DNA of 64,000 nt. It comes from Mucilaginibacter cryoferens. GTDB lineage: Bacteria > Bacteroidota > Bacteroidia > Sphingobacteriales > Sphingobacteriaceae. Location of the stretch: assembly GCF_014205845.1 (NCBI RefSeq), contig NZ_JACHCR010000018.1, positions 62,001-126,000 of the forward strand, read 5' to 3'. This document shows, one piece after another, positions 9,402 to 19,026 of the stretch (positions within the stretch are counted from its first letter, which is position 1; every line of letters starts with the position of its first letter). The notes below the pieces were generated by a model. That model was not told where the DNA came from and did not search any database. It saw nothing but the letters and a program-made list of their open reading frames with translations. Made by a program: the position numbers and the translations under genes.

Positions 9402-11021
9402 ATGAAAAAATATATAAAATTTCTTATGACGGGAGGGCTTTTAATTCTCTCGATAGGATGTAAAAAGAATTTGGATTTGGTTAATAAGAACGCTTATACT
9501 TATGATACTTATTTTACTACCGATGCTGCCATAAACCAAGCTGTTGTAGCCACTTATGCAGGTTTGCTGCATACGGGTTTGTGGGCACGCGAGTGGTATT
9601 ATACCTTTGATTTGTTGGGCTATGATGCCAAAAATAATCAACCACTGGGGGGCGATCTATTGCAACTGGCCCAGTATAATTTTGGCGCCGATCAGAACCA
9701 GGTGGGCCAAACATGGGCAGCGTTATACCAGATAATAGCGCGTGCCAACGTAGTTATTGATCGTGCCCTAACGTCATGGAAGCCGGCTAACGCAGCAGAG
9801 ACAACTGACCAGGCTCAATATATCGCTGAAGCCAAATTTCTGCGTGCTTATGCCTATTTTCAACTCGTTAATTTGTACGGGCGGGTGCCTTTGCGTACCA
9901 AGTTTATACAACAGCCAACCCCTGCCGAGATTAATCTGGCCAGATCACCTGTAGCTGATGTATGGGCATTCATTGAACAGGATTTAAAGGATGCCGAGAA
10001 AGATCTTCCGCTTTCATACTCTTCTGACAAATATGGCCGGGCAACGCAAGGTGTTGCAGTTGCGCTTTTGGGGAAATCTTACTTATATGAAAAAAAATGG
10101 GTTCTGGCACAAACAGAACTTGCTAAGTTAACCAAGGCGCCTTACAGCTATTCGCTTGCGCCGGTTTATAATGATCTTTTTGATGACCCGAACCAGGATA
10201 ATCCTGCTTTGAATCCTGAAACTATTTTTCAGGTGATGAACCAGCAATGGACAGATTGGGGTATAGGTAACCAATACTACCTTTTTGGCGGTCAGGAAAC
10301 CTGGGGTGGAAAAGCTACCCATTCTGGCCGTGCGCAGGAATATGGTTTTAATGATTGGAACAATGCACTGGTAACTACAACTGCTGTTAAAGCTTTCACC
10401 TATCCTAACCCACAAAACCCATCTGTGAATTACGTAGACCCCCGCGCTGCCTTCACCTTTTATGGCGATGCCGCAAGTGGTGGGCAAACGGAATATTGTC
10501 AGCAATGTGCCCCTCCCAAACCCGGAGTGTCGCCTATTATAGCTTACCCTTACGCCACAAAAGGATATACGTGGCTTAAATATGAATATTATAATAAGAT
10601 AGCCAGTTTTGGCGGACCACAAAGTGGTATAAACGGCCAGGTAATACGCTATGCTGATGTATTGCTTATGCTGGCAGAAAGCTATATACAACAGGGTAAT
10701 ACGGGTGCCGAGCCGTTGGCTTTAATTAACCAGGTGCGCAGCAGGCCAAGTGTTAAGGCTCTGCCTTATGCCTCACTGGGGGGGCAGGCAGACGCTATGA
10801 CCATATTAATGCGGGAAAGGCAATTAGAACTAACCGGTGAACAAAGCCGTTATTTCGACTTGATACGTTGGGGCATTGCGAAGCAAACAATTAATGCTGA
10901 AAGGCAAATTGAGAGTGGTACACAACCTTTTCAGGATAAAAATGTGCTGTTTCCAATACCTTTAGCCGAGAAGAATGCCAATTCTGCAGTAGCTAGGGAT
11001 ATTTCCGGGGATTGGAATTAA
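9402..11021 (+). CDS. SusD/RagB-type glycan-binding lipoprotein (first)
   Basis: Cell-surface lipoprotein that caps its SusC partner and captures glycans. The signal peptide ends in the lipobox LSIGC with the modified C20. The protein shows the SusD tetratricopeptide-like N-terminal part (AEAKFLRAYAYFQLVNLYGRVPL, about 142-164) and the C-terminal signature RYADVLLMLAESYIQQG...LINQVRSRPSV plus ERQLELTGEQSRYFDLIRWG. 539 residues is normal. It is coupled to the upstream susC (24-base gap) and followed by a good terminator at 11047-11077, so the pair probably forms its own transcript. Confidence 0.95.
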   Translation: MKKYIKFLMTGGLLILSIGCKKNLDLVNKNAYTYDTYFTTDAAINQAVVATYAGLLHTGLWAREWYYTFDLLGYDAKNNQPLGGDLLQLAQYNFGADQNQVGQTWAALYQIIARANVVIDRALTSWKPANAAETTDQAQYIAEAKFLRAYAYFQLVNLYGRVPLRTKFIQQPTPAEINLARSPVADVWAFIEQDLKDAEKDLPLSYSSDKYGRATQGVAVALLGKSYLYEKKWVLAQTELAKLTKAPYSYSLAPVYNDLFDDPNQDNPALNPETIFQVMNQQWTDWGIGNQYYLFGGQETWGGKATHSGRAQEYGFNDWNNALVTTTAVKAFTYPNPQNPSVNYVDPRAAFTFYGDAASGGQTEYCQQCAPPKPGVSPIIAYPYATKGYTWLKYEYYNKIASFGGPQSGINGQVIRYADVLLMLAESYIQQGNTGAEPLALINQVRSRPSVKALPYASLGGQADAMTILMRERQLELTGEQSRYFDLIRWGIAKQTINAERQIESGTQPFQDKNVLFPIPLAEKNANSAVARDISGDWN

Positions 11022-11046
11022 AGCCTTCTGATTGAGATAAAAAAGA

Positions 11047-11077
11047 GCCTGCAAGATTCAACATTGCAGGCCCTTTT
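11047..11077 (+). terminator. Intrinsic terminator after the first susD
   Basis: GCCTGCAA and TTGCAGGC form a perfect 8-bp stem with a 9-base loop, followed by CCTTTT. It lies 25 bases after the susD stop codon and would end the first susCD transcript. Confidence 0.75.
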
Positions 11078-11199
11078 CCACAAGATTAGATGCCAAAAGT
11101 TCGGTATAAAAGGGCCACGCCGAAATAGCTGATTGGTGTTACGAATAAATTAAAGGTTACATAGGAGCAACTAATAAGCTAATTCAAAATAAATGAGTA

Positions 11200-11394
11200 A
11201 TGGAAGGATCGCAATTTGAAGAGGTAAAATCTGAAATAGATTTAATTCAAACCAACACATCATGGACATGGTATAATAATGTCGAATTGGAGAAGCTAAA
11301 TGAAAAGATGGAAGTTATGTTAAGTGTTTTAGATGAAAACAACGAGTTATTGCGGGAATTAATTTGCGTTATTAGAAATCAAAACTGCAGATGA
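11200..11394 (+). CDS. Small hypothetical protein, possible coiled coil
   Basis: Possible 64-residue protein, not recognised. The sequence is charged and helical, with leucine/valine repeats from about residue 26 on (LEKLNEKMEVMLSVLDENNELLRELI) suggesting a short coiled coil, and a Cys pair near the end. No signal peptide or membrane segment. It stands alone in a 1.17-kb gap between a terminator and the GH5 gene. Codon use looks reasonable, but there is no recognisable promoter, so it could be a chance reading frame. It has no evident link to polysaccharide use. Confidence 0.4.
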   Translation: MEGSQFEEVKSEIDLIQTNTSWTWYNNVELEKLNEKMEVMLSVLDENNELLRELICVIRNQNCR

Positions 11395-12188
11395 ATTGAT
11401 TGATGTTGTTTTAAATTAGAACGAACAGCCTTTGTTCGAAAAATATAATAGTTCCCCAGGTTCTTAGAAACTGTTTAAAAACGGTTCAGCATAATTCTTA
11501 TAGCGAGGATTAATGCCCAATAGCCATCGTTATTTCTTTATGATTTGACCTTTACAACGAATTATGACCGGCAAAGCTGCCAATAGCCATTGTGTGACAA
11601 GGGAACAAGGGGTAAACTTATAAGTAAAATGTTCAAGCCAAATGTGAAATGGCTATACCAATACATTCTCGTCTGCATTAACTGTTATTTAAGTCAAGAT
11701 GGGCAACACTTGCCCCTGGGCGTTTCGTCGTAATATCAAAAATGCCTAAACCAGGTTCCTATCTATACCTCCGGTACGAAATTTTTATCGATTTGAACAT
11801 TTCATGCCCTATTTAATAACTTTTGTACCCCTTCATCCATTCTTGGCGTCTATATTTTTGGCCGCCCGATCAATAAACCTGAGCGCATTTTAAAATCAAG
11901 ATAACTGTTTTTTTAGTTTCCATAATAGGAGACTAAAGTACCGTTATTAGACACTATTATCATTTTGTTAGCGATCATTTTTATAACCGGGAGCAAGTAC
12001 AATTAATTGCCAATTATAGAACCTATTATTAGTGCTGTACAAAAAAACAAGTTTTGAAGCATGTTTACTTCAGGCTATATATGAAGCAATGGCAGTGCTG
12101 TATCGGTTAAATAACAACATAACCGATACAAGCATTATGAATTGTACGTGTTGCGTTTTTTACAGGAAACCAATTTAAAATTTAATAT
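11395..12188. other. Intergenic region before the first GH5
   Basis: About 790 bases with no credible gene. At 11848-11860 the string GTCTATATTTTTG repeats the core of the conserved susC leader, 328 bases before the GH5 start codon, and GCCAATTATAGAACC near 12008 resembles the CCAATTAT box of the other leaders. This may be a weaker, diverged third copy of the leader. Two short copies of CCAATAGCCAT occur near 11517 and 11580 without clear meaning. Confidence 0.45.
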
Positions 12189-13883
12189 ATGAGAGCACTA
12201 AACTTTTTTTTCGGCATTGTCATCGTCCTGGTGGCGTCGGGATGCCACAAACAGGAAACTCCCGGTGTTGCAGTTCAGCCACTTGCGAAAACAAGTACTA
12301 AAACGTTGACCTCAACCAGTTACCCGAGTTACAACGCTTCGCCGCTTCCGGCCGATCAAACGGGAATGACCAGTACGGCGGTTCAGCTCGCTGCAAATAT
12401 CAGGTTAGGATTTAACATTGGCAACACGATGGAAGCGCCTAATAATGAACAGGGATGGGGAGCCCCCATGATTACCCAGGCATTCATCGACAAAGTAAAA
12501 CAAAGTGGCTTTACTGCTATACGGATTCCTTGTAACTGGGATTGGTCACATGTACCAGATTCAACAACTGCGAAAATAGATCCGGCCTGGCTTAGCCGTG
12601 TTCAGCAGGTGGTGCAATACTGTGTTAACGACGGTTTGTATGTTATATTAAATATACATTGGGACGGAGGGTGGTTGCAGGGAAATTGCACCGTCGCTAA
12701 ACAGCCTGCCGTCAACGCCTTGCAAAAGGCACTTTGGGAACAAATTGCAACGCAATTGCGTGGTTTCGATCAACATTTACTTTTTGCCAGCGCTAATGAA
12801 CCCGCTGTAACGGACGCGACAGGGATGAGCGTGCTGCTTTCTTATCATCAAACGTTTATCAACGCGGTCAGGTCAACAGGTGGGCATAACAGTTACAGAA
12901 CCTTGGTGGTTCAGGGTCCCAATACGGACATTACAGAGACAAACAACCTGATGAATACGCTGCCCACAGATCCTGCCTCCAATCGTATGATGGTTGAAGT
13001 CCATTATTACACCCCTTACAACTTTTGCCTGATGGACACAGACGCATCATGGGGCAACATGTTTTATTATTGGGGTTCGGGATATCACTCCACCACCGAT
13101 CTCTCGCGCAATGCTACCTACGGTGAGGAATCGGACGTCAATGGATATTACCAATCGATGAAAACGAAATTCGTTAACCAGGGCATCCCTGTAATTATGG
13201 GCGAATATGCGGCATTTCGCCGGTCGTCTCTTACCGGAGATGCGTATAATCTCCATATTGCCTCCAGAGCATATTGGTATAATTACGTCACTCGCCAGGC
13301 ATTGGCGAACGGCATGCTGCCGTTTCTTTGGGACACTGGGTCGATCATCGACAGATCGACGTATGCCGTAAACGATCAGCAGCAGTTGGCCGCATTGGTG
13401 CAGGGGGGGCAAACTGCCTCATCCTCTGCAATTCAGGTTGGAAGTGTGTACCAGATTGTTAATAGATACAGTTTTAAGGCTTTAGAGATTGGCGGTTGGG
13501 CAAGTGCCAATGGATCGGCGGCCGACGAATGGGATTATTTAGGCGGACAAAACCAACAATTTAAGGTACAGAGTGGGGGAAGTGGCAGCTACCTGTTAAC
13601 GCCTATGCATGTTAGCGGGAAATGTTTGGAAATTTATAATTGGTCTGGCTCTAACGGAGGTATAGCAGATATATGGGCTTACACAGGCACGGGCGGAAAT
13701 AATCAAAATTGGCTAATTCAGGCAACCGACAATGGATACTTTAAGATTATCAATGTGAATAGCGGAAAAGCTTTGGAAGTTGCTTCACCTTCAACAGCAA
13801 CTTCACTCAGAAATGGTACTGCGGTTGATCAATCGGATTATACTGGGGCTAAAAATCAGCAATGGGGGTTTGTAAAAATATAA
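12189..13883 (+). CDS. GH5_4-like endo-beta-glucanase with ricin-type lectin domain
   Basis: Predicted surface or periplasmic lipoprotein that cleaves a beta-1,4-glucan backbone, probably xyloglucan. The lipobox VASGC gives lipidated C19. The GH5 catalytic domain spans about residues 50-400: FNIGNTMEAP, AIRIPCNWDWSH, ILNIHWDGGW, acid/base E204 in SANEP and nucleophile E339 in GEYAAF. The pattern GNTxEAP...GWG matches subfamily 4. From about 412 to 564 a ricin-type beta-trefoil is visible, with the repeats SFKALEIGGW, SGKCLEIYNW and SGKALEVASP and the QNQQF/NQNWLI/NQQWGF motifs. It presumably binds galactose-containing side chains. The gene follows its own long leader and ends before a double terminator. 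Confidence 0.9.
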   Translation: MRALNFFFGIVIVLVASGCHKQETPGVAVQPLAKTSTKTLTSTSYPSYNASPLPADQTGMTSTAVQLAANIRLGFNIGNTMEAPNNEQGWGAPMITQAFIDKVKQSGFTAIRIPCNWDWSHVPDSTTAKIDPAWLSRVQQVVQYCVNDGLYVILNIHWDGGWLQGNCTVAKQPAVNALQKALWEQIATQLRGFDQHLLFASANEPAVTDATGMSVLLSYHQTFINAVRSTGGHNSYRTLVVQGPNTDITETNNLMNTLPTDPASNRMMVEVHYYTPYNFCLMDTDASWGNMFYYWGSGYHSTTDLSRNATYGEESDVNGYYQSMKTKFVNQGIPVIMGEYAAFRRSSLTGDAYNLHIASRAYWYNYVTRQALANGMLPFLWDTGSIIDRSTYAVNDQQQLAALVQGGQTASSSAIQVGSVYQIVNRYSFKALEIGGWASANGSAADEWDYLGGQNQQFKVQSGGSGSYLLTPMHVSGKCLEIYNWSGSNGGIADIWAYTGTGGNNQNWLIQATDNGYFKIINVNSGKALEVASPSTATSLRNGTAVDQSDYTGAKNQQWGFVKI

Positions 13884-14250
13884 AGTATAAACTGGGTAAA
13901 AAACAATTTAAGCAATCAGCTTAAAAATGCCACTTAGCCCAGTTTGAAAAATATTAAAAATATCACAACATAGCTGTGATTTAGTTGAAGAAAGACAGGC
14001 CAATGCATCCGGGGAGCGATACGGACGCATTTTTTAAAAGAACACAATAAATACTGTGATTTTAATTGAAAAAAGGCATGTCAATGCGTCCGGGGTGAGA
14101 TCCGGGCGCATTTTTTAATTTAATAGTTTGCCCTTTGACAGTCGGCTAAAAATTGAAATATGCCAGTTTATTATGCAACATTTGTGCTACCTTAGTGTGC
14201 TGACTTTTAAAAGTTAAACTGTTGCTTCTGAGCTTTTCAATGATACCCCA
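13884..14250. other. Intergenic region GH5 to HTCS
   Basis: The 367-base gap holds the tandem terminator pair, then about 130 bases that probably carry the regulator's promoter. TACCTTAG at 14188-14195, with TTTA 17 bases upstream at 14167-14170, resembles the Bacteroidota -7 (TAnnTTTG) and -33 (TTTG) elements. No gene seen. Confidence 0.45.
13974..14116 (+). repeat. Tandem 80-bp repeat carrying two intrinsic terminators
   Basis: Two diverged direct repeats with an exact 80-base period (units starting CTGTGAT at 13974 and 14054). Each ends in a hairpin of the type AATGCxTCCG...CGGxCGCATT followed by a T6 run, at 14002-14035 and 14082-14116. The second stem is about 11 bp. Together they form a duplicated terminator insulating the GH5 gene from the regulator gene. 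Confidence 0.75.
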
Positions 14251-17200
14251 ATGCGCCTAAAATTCTATTATCTTCTTGCCGTTATATTAGTTTTTGTATG
14301 TAATAATGTTTTTAGCCAAGGCAGTCAGTACCGGTTTTCGCACCTCGATATCAGTAACGGACTTTCACATAACCAGGTTAATTGCATATTTAAAGATTCG
14401 GAAGGCTTTATGTGGTTTGGCACGGCATCGGGCCTTAATCGTTATGACGGTTATACTTTTAAAGTATTTAAGCACGATGGCAATGATAAAAATTCCGTTA
14501 GTGACGATTTAATAAATAAGATTTTTGAAGGCCCTGATAAAAAATTATGGATATTAACCCGTAGCGGGTATTGTTTTTATGATCCAGAAACGGAACAGTT
14601 TAACAGTGACATGCCGTCGCTGCTCCGTTCTTTAAAACTTCCTGCTTATCCTTATGTCTCTAAAATAGTGCGGTCTGGCTCAGCAGATTTTTGGTTTTTG
14701 ATACCAGATTCAGGTATTTACAGATATAATGCCATAAGCAAGCAAACAAAACGCTATTATCATAATATTAATTCCATCCCGTCATTATACTCAGGTTCCA
14801 TTATAAACATTACTACTGATCCTAAAGGCAATATATGGATAGTTTACAGTAGGGGTGCAGTGGAGATGTTTGATGTTAAGCTTAATAAAATTAGCTATCA
14901 CACAGACGTTTTTAGTAAGGCAACAAATAACAAAGAAGGCTATTATTCTTTGACCGTCGATAGCGATAATGATTTATGGTTTTATACATTATATGTTGAA
15001 GGTGGTATTTTTTACTACAAGTCTTCAACAGGGGTTTTGCACCACATTGATAAGGAATCGGCCGGGGCAAAGTTAAAAGGGAATGTAGTTAGCAATATTA
15101 TTCAGGCCGATGATGGCTTGATATGGATTGGAACGGACCATGGGGGCATCAATATACTGGATAAAAGGAATTTCAATATTACTTATTTACTAAACCGGGA
15201 AGACGACCCTACATCATTAGGGCAAAATAGTGTAATACTTTATAAGGATATCTTCGGTATTATGTGGGCCGGTACTTTTAAAAAGGGTGTAAGTTATTAT
15301 CATAAAAATATCATCAGGTTCCCGCTCTACAGGCATTTTGCCTCAGATCCTGGCAGCTTAAGTTTTAACGATGTTTACAAATTTATAGAAGATAAGCATG
15401 GAAACCTGTGGATTGGCACCAATGGTGGCGGCCTTATTTATTTTAACCGCAAAACTGGCAGGTTTACACAATATAAACATGATCCGGGAAACACAAATAG
15501 CCTGAGTAATGATATTATTCTTGACCTTTATGTAGATCATAATCAAAAATTATGGATAGGCACCTATTTTGGCGGTCTTGATAGTTTTGACGGAACCACG
15601 TTTACCCATCATAAACATGATGATCGTATTGCTACCAGTGTTGCCGATGATAGGGTATGGACTATCCTGGAAGACTCTTCGCACCGTTTATGGATAGGGA
15701 CGTTTGCAGGCGGTCTTGAAATTTTTGACCGGTCTAAAAATATGTTTTACCATCCTTTTAAACAGAGCGACATCAGGTCGCCGATGATAACCGCAATGTT
15801 TGAGGATAAGCGTGGCAATATATGGACTGGGGGATATTGGGGTGTAGATGTGATATTGAAAAATGGAAAAGGAGTAACTCATTATATTTCAAATGGTAGC
15901 GACGCAAATAATTTAGTCGACAATAACATAAACAGTTTTAACGAGGATAGCCGTGGTTTGATATGGATAGCTACATCAGGCGGGTTGAGTGTTTTCAATC
16001 CTAAGACCAATAATTTTACTTCGCTAACAAAAAAAAATGGGCTCCCGGCAAATTCAATATCGAAAACGCTCGAAGATGACAAAAGAGCTATGTGGGTGAG
16101 CACGTCAAATGGATTGAGTCATATCACCTTAACACCAAAAGCTAATGGGTTTAATTTTCATTTCGAAAATTTTGACGAAACAGATGGCCTGCAGGGCCGT
16201 GAATTTAATATGAATTCCGCTTTAAAAACACGCAGGGGCGAGTTGACATTTGGCGGTGTTGATGGCTTCAATATTTTTGATCCCACAAACTTAGAACTCA
16301 ATAAAAATAAGCCGCAATTAATATTTACCGATTTTCAGTTATTCAATAAGAGTGTATCAGCAAATGAAGCTATTGATAGCCATGTTGTACTTTCAAAAGC
16401 CATATCGTTGACAAACAATATAATTCTTAATCACAGCGAAAATGTATTCTCCATAGAATTTGCCGCCCTTGAGTTTTTCAATCCCGGCAAAATAAAGTAC
16501 CAATATATGCTGGAGGGTTTCGACAAAGGGTGGGTAAATGCAGATAACAGAACACGAAAAGCCAATTATACTAACCTGGATGCGGGAGATTATGTATTTA
16601 CAGTACGGGCATCCAATTCCGATGGGGTGTGGAATCCGAATTATAGTTCGTTAAGAATTAAAATATTGCCACCATTCTGGAAATCAACTTTCGCTTATGT
16701 CATTTACTTGATAGTGTTCCTTGCCATACTTTTGCTTATCCGACAAAGAGGAATACAAAAAATAAGAAGACAATTCGCAGTTGAAAAGGAGAAGCAGGAA
16801 GCAAAATTAATAATTGAACAGGAGCGCCAGGAGGTTAAACGGATGCAGGAGCTCGACCAACTGAAAACTAAATTTTTGACGAATGTAAGTCACGAGTTCA
16901 GAACGCCGCTGTCATTGATCATGGCGCCGGTTGATAAAATGCTTACCCGTGCTGACCTGGAACAGAAACAACAGCTGAGCATGATAAGAAAAAATGCCAG
17001 ACGGTTATTAAACCTGGTAAATCAACTGCTTGATTTTCGTAAGATGGAAGTTCAGGAGTTGAAACTGCATAGCAAGCCGGGTGATATTGTGAAATTCATC
17101 GGCGAAATAAGCATGTCATTTACAGATATCGCTGATGAAAAAGAGATTGATTTTGTATTTGACGCAACGGTTGATTTCATGTTTACCAGTTTTGATCATG

Positions 17201-18447
17201 ATAAAATAGAAAGGATACTGTTTAACCTGATATCAAATGCTTTTAAATTTACACCGGCCGGCGGCCAGGTAAGCGTTTTACTCAATATGGATAAGAAAGC
17301 GGATGGCAGTAATGCTTCTCTCGAAATCAAAGTAATAGATACAGGTATTGGCATTCCGCCTGAAAAACATAGTAAAATTTTCGAGCGTTTCTTTCAGAAC
17401 GATATTCCCGAATCGATGATTAACCAGGGTAGCGGCATCGGTCTTGCGATAACACGTGAGTTTGTGAAGATGCATGGGGGGGAAATAACCGTTGAAAGTG
17501 AGCCGGATCACGGCAGTTCTTTTATCATCAAACTGCCGCTTGTTATTTGTGCCGAATCGGAAGCGGATATATCAATCGAAGATGAAGACGACAGCGTAAA
17601 TTTGAATGAAATCAGCCAAAATGAAAATAAAGCTTTACTTAAACAGCAACGTACAAACAAGAAACCTGTGGTTCTTTTAGTGGAGGATAACGATGACTTT
17701 CGTTTTTATTTGAAAGATAATTTAAAGGACATATTTTTTTTAATTGAAGCTTCAAACGGAAGAGAAGGCTGGCAAAAGGCGCTTTCGCAACATCCGGATA
17801 TTATTGTAAGTGACATCAGCATGCCCGAGATGACCGGAATTGAACTGTGCAAAAAATTAAAGAATGATAAGCGCACATCGCACATTCCCATTGTTTTGCT
17901 AACTGCGTTGAGTGGTGAGGCCGAACAGGTAAAAGGGTTGGAAATTGGCGCGAATGATTACATGACAAAACCCTTTAATTTCGAAATACTTCTTTCAAAA
18001 ATCAAGAATATTTTAACCCTGCGGGATACCTATAAACGCACATACAAAAAACAAATGGATGTGCAATTGCAGGAAACGCCTTTACAAAATGAAGATGAAA
18101 AACTGTTAAGGAATATCGTAGAATATATAGAGATTAATATTTTAAACGATAGCCTTTCGGTAGAAGAATTAAGCCGCAAAATGAATATGAGTCGCGGATC
18201 GCTTTATAATAAAGTATTGATGCTTACCGGTAAATCACCTGTCGAGTTTATCCGTTCTATAAGATTAAAAAAAGCAGTGTATTTACTTGAGAATAGCCAG
18301 ATGACAATTAGTCAGATTTGCTATGAAGTAGGCTTTAACACGCCCAAATATTTTACAAAACTATTCAAAGACGAATATAATACCCTTCCATCTGCCTATA
18401 TCAGTGCTATTCGCCAAAAGAAACTATCCGAAGCTGAAGAGGGGTAA
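14251..18447 (+). CDS. Hybrid two-component system regulator (HTCS)
   Basis: One-protein sensor, kinase and transcription factor that senses an oligosaccharide in the periplasm and activates the surrounding genes. Visible in order: signal peptide to about 23; two seven-blade Reg_prop propellers to about 700 (repeats such as GFMWFGTASGLNRYDG, NLWIGTNGGGL, LWIGTYFGGL); a Y_Y_Y domain at about 745-805 (LEGFDKGWVNADN); and a membrane segment at about 812-832. The cytoplasmic part has HisKA with H881 in VSHEFRTP, HATPase with VIDTGIGIPPEKHSKIFERFF, a receiver with D1188 in IIVSDISMPEM, and an AraC-type HTH over the last 100 residues. 1398 residues is a standard HTCS length. It lies between the two susC genes, whose leaders share a long conserved block. 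Confidence 0.95.
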   Translation: MRLKFYYLLAVILVFVCNNVFSQGSQYRFSHLDISNGLSHNQVNCIFKDSEGFMWFGTASGLNRYDGYTFKVFKHDGNDKNSVSDDLINKIFEGPDKKLWILTRSGYCFYDPETEQFNSDMPSLLRSLKLPAYPYVSKIVRSGSADFWFLIPDSGIYRYNAISKQTKRYYHNINSIPSLYSGSIINITTDPKGNIWIVYSRGAVEMFDVKLNKISYHTDVFSKATNNKEGYYSLTVDSDNDLWFYTLYVEGGIFYYKSSTGVLHHIDKESAGAKLKGNVVSNIIQADDGLIWIGTDHGGINILDKRNFNITYLLNREDDPTSLGQNSVILYKDIFGIMWAGTFKKGVSYYHKNIIRFPLYRHFASDPGSLSFNDVYKFIEDKHGNLWIGTNGGGLIYFNRKTGRFTQYKHDPGNTNSLSNDIILDLYVDHNQKLWIGTYFGGLDSFDGTTFTHHKHDDRIATSVADDRVWTILEDSSHRLWIGTFAGGLEIFDRSKNMFYHPFKQSDIRSPMITAMFEDKRGNIWTGGYWGVDVILKNGKGVTHYISNGSDANNLVDNNINSFNEDSRGLIWIATSGGLSVFNPKTNNFTSLTKKNGLPANSISKTLEDDKRAMWVSTSNGLSHITLTPKANGFNFHFENFDETDGLQGREFNMNSALKTRRGELTFGGVDGFNIFDPTNLELNKNKPQLIFTDFQLFNKSVSANEAIDSHVVLSKAISLTNNIILNHSENVFSIEFAALEFFNPGKIKYQYMLEGFDKGWVNADNRTRKANYTNLDAGDYVFTVRASNSDGVWNPNYSSLRIKILPPFWKSTFAYVIYLIVFLAILLLIRQRGIQKIRRQFAVEKEKQEAKLIIEQERQEVKRMQELDQLKTKFLTNVSHEFRTPLSLIMAPVDKMLTRADLEQKQQLSMIRKNARRLLNLVNQLLDFRKMEVQELKLHSKPGDIVKFIGEISMSFTDIADEKEIDFVFDATVDFMFTSFDHDKIERILFNLISNAFKFTPAGGQVSVLLNMDKKADGSNASLEIKVIDTGIGIPPEKHSKIFERFFQNDIPESMINQGSGIGLAITREFVKMHGGEITVESEPDHGSSFIIKLPLVICAESEADISIEDEDDSVNLNEISQNENKALLKQQRTNKKPVVLLVEDNDDFRFYLKDNLKDIFFLIEASNGREGWQKALSQHPDIIVSDISMPEMTGIELCKKLKNDKRTSHIPIVLLTALSGEAEQVKGLEIGANDYMTKPFNFEILLSKIKNILTLRDTYKRTYKKQMDVQLQETPLQNEDEKLLRNIVEYIEINILNDSLSVEELSRKMNMSRGSLYNKVLMLTGKSPVEFIRSIRLKKAVYLLENSQMTISQICYEVGFNTPKYFTKLFKDEYNTLPSAYISAIRQKKLSEAEEG

Positions 18448-19026
18448 CCTTCACATCGTTAACGCCGTGATGCATTAAGTGTATGGCTTTAAATATTAGT
18501 CAACAGTCTGCATCAACATAGAGCGCCATAGCCTCCGTATTCCAAATTATAATTTTAATTTTCGTGCTCAGATAAGCAACAATAGCAATCTTGTTTGTTT
18601 GTATTCTCTTCATTAGTAGTGTATTATAAATGATTGAACATTTGGTCTATATTTTTGCTCAACTCTGCCACCTTCCCTTTTTTAAGTTATCATAGTTTCA
18701 TCCCCCGGAATATAGGTTCAAGGTAACGTATTTAAAAAAGTTGCTTTTGACCAATGTTTCACCAATTACCAATAGGACCAATAGTTAAATTATTTTTTTG
18801 AATTAGTAAACTGTGTCTGGCTGTACCTGAAGTTTTTTACTGATTGTTCGGGCAGTCATCTCATGCAAGGAAACCAACAGTAAAGTAGTTTCAAATGGCT
18901 GGTTTTGGGTAGTTGTTTATCCCAAAAAATATGAAAGCAAAACCAATTATGAATGAAAATAAAACCAATTAATCACTAACCAAACAACAATGAACCAATT
19001 ATCAAACCTTAAAATCCAATTATCAG
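18448..19026. other. Intergenic region before the second susC
   Basis: About 580 bases with no gene. It contains the second copy of the conserved leader (separate entry). Between 18940 and 19030 there is a run of near-repeats of (A)CCAATTA[T/A], four to five copies in 90 bases. These lie in the probable 5' untranslated region. Confidence 0.6.
18638..18826 (+). promoter_or_regulatory. Conserved susC leader, copy 2
   Basis: Aligns with 5821-6003 upstream of the first susC: identical ACATTTGGTCTATATTTTTG, then [C/T]TCA, the pyrimidine tract, CATAGTTTCA, CGGAATATAG, TTTTGA[C/A]CAAT and TTTCACCAATTA. It starts 389 bases before the susC start codon. Conservation over about 180 bases of otherwise non-coding DNA suggests a promoter plus activator site, or a structured leader, common to both transporter operons. 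The likely activator is the HTCS encoded immediately upstream. Confidence 0.65.

Noticed and set aside
10128..10691. Long open frame of 187 codons on the minus strand inside the first susD
   Set aside because: Antisense to a clear SusD gene with matching signatures; no family features, so it is a shadow frame.
11455..11600. Decayed insertion-sequence end (AAACTGTTTAAA and repeated CCAATAGCCAT)
   Set aside because: There is no transposase remnant, no paired terminal inverted repeat and no target duplication, so an element cannot be supported.
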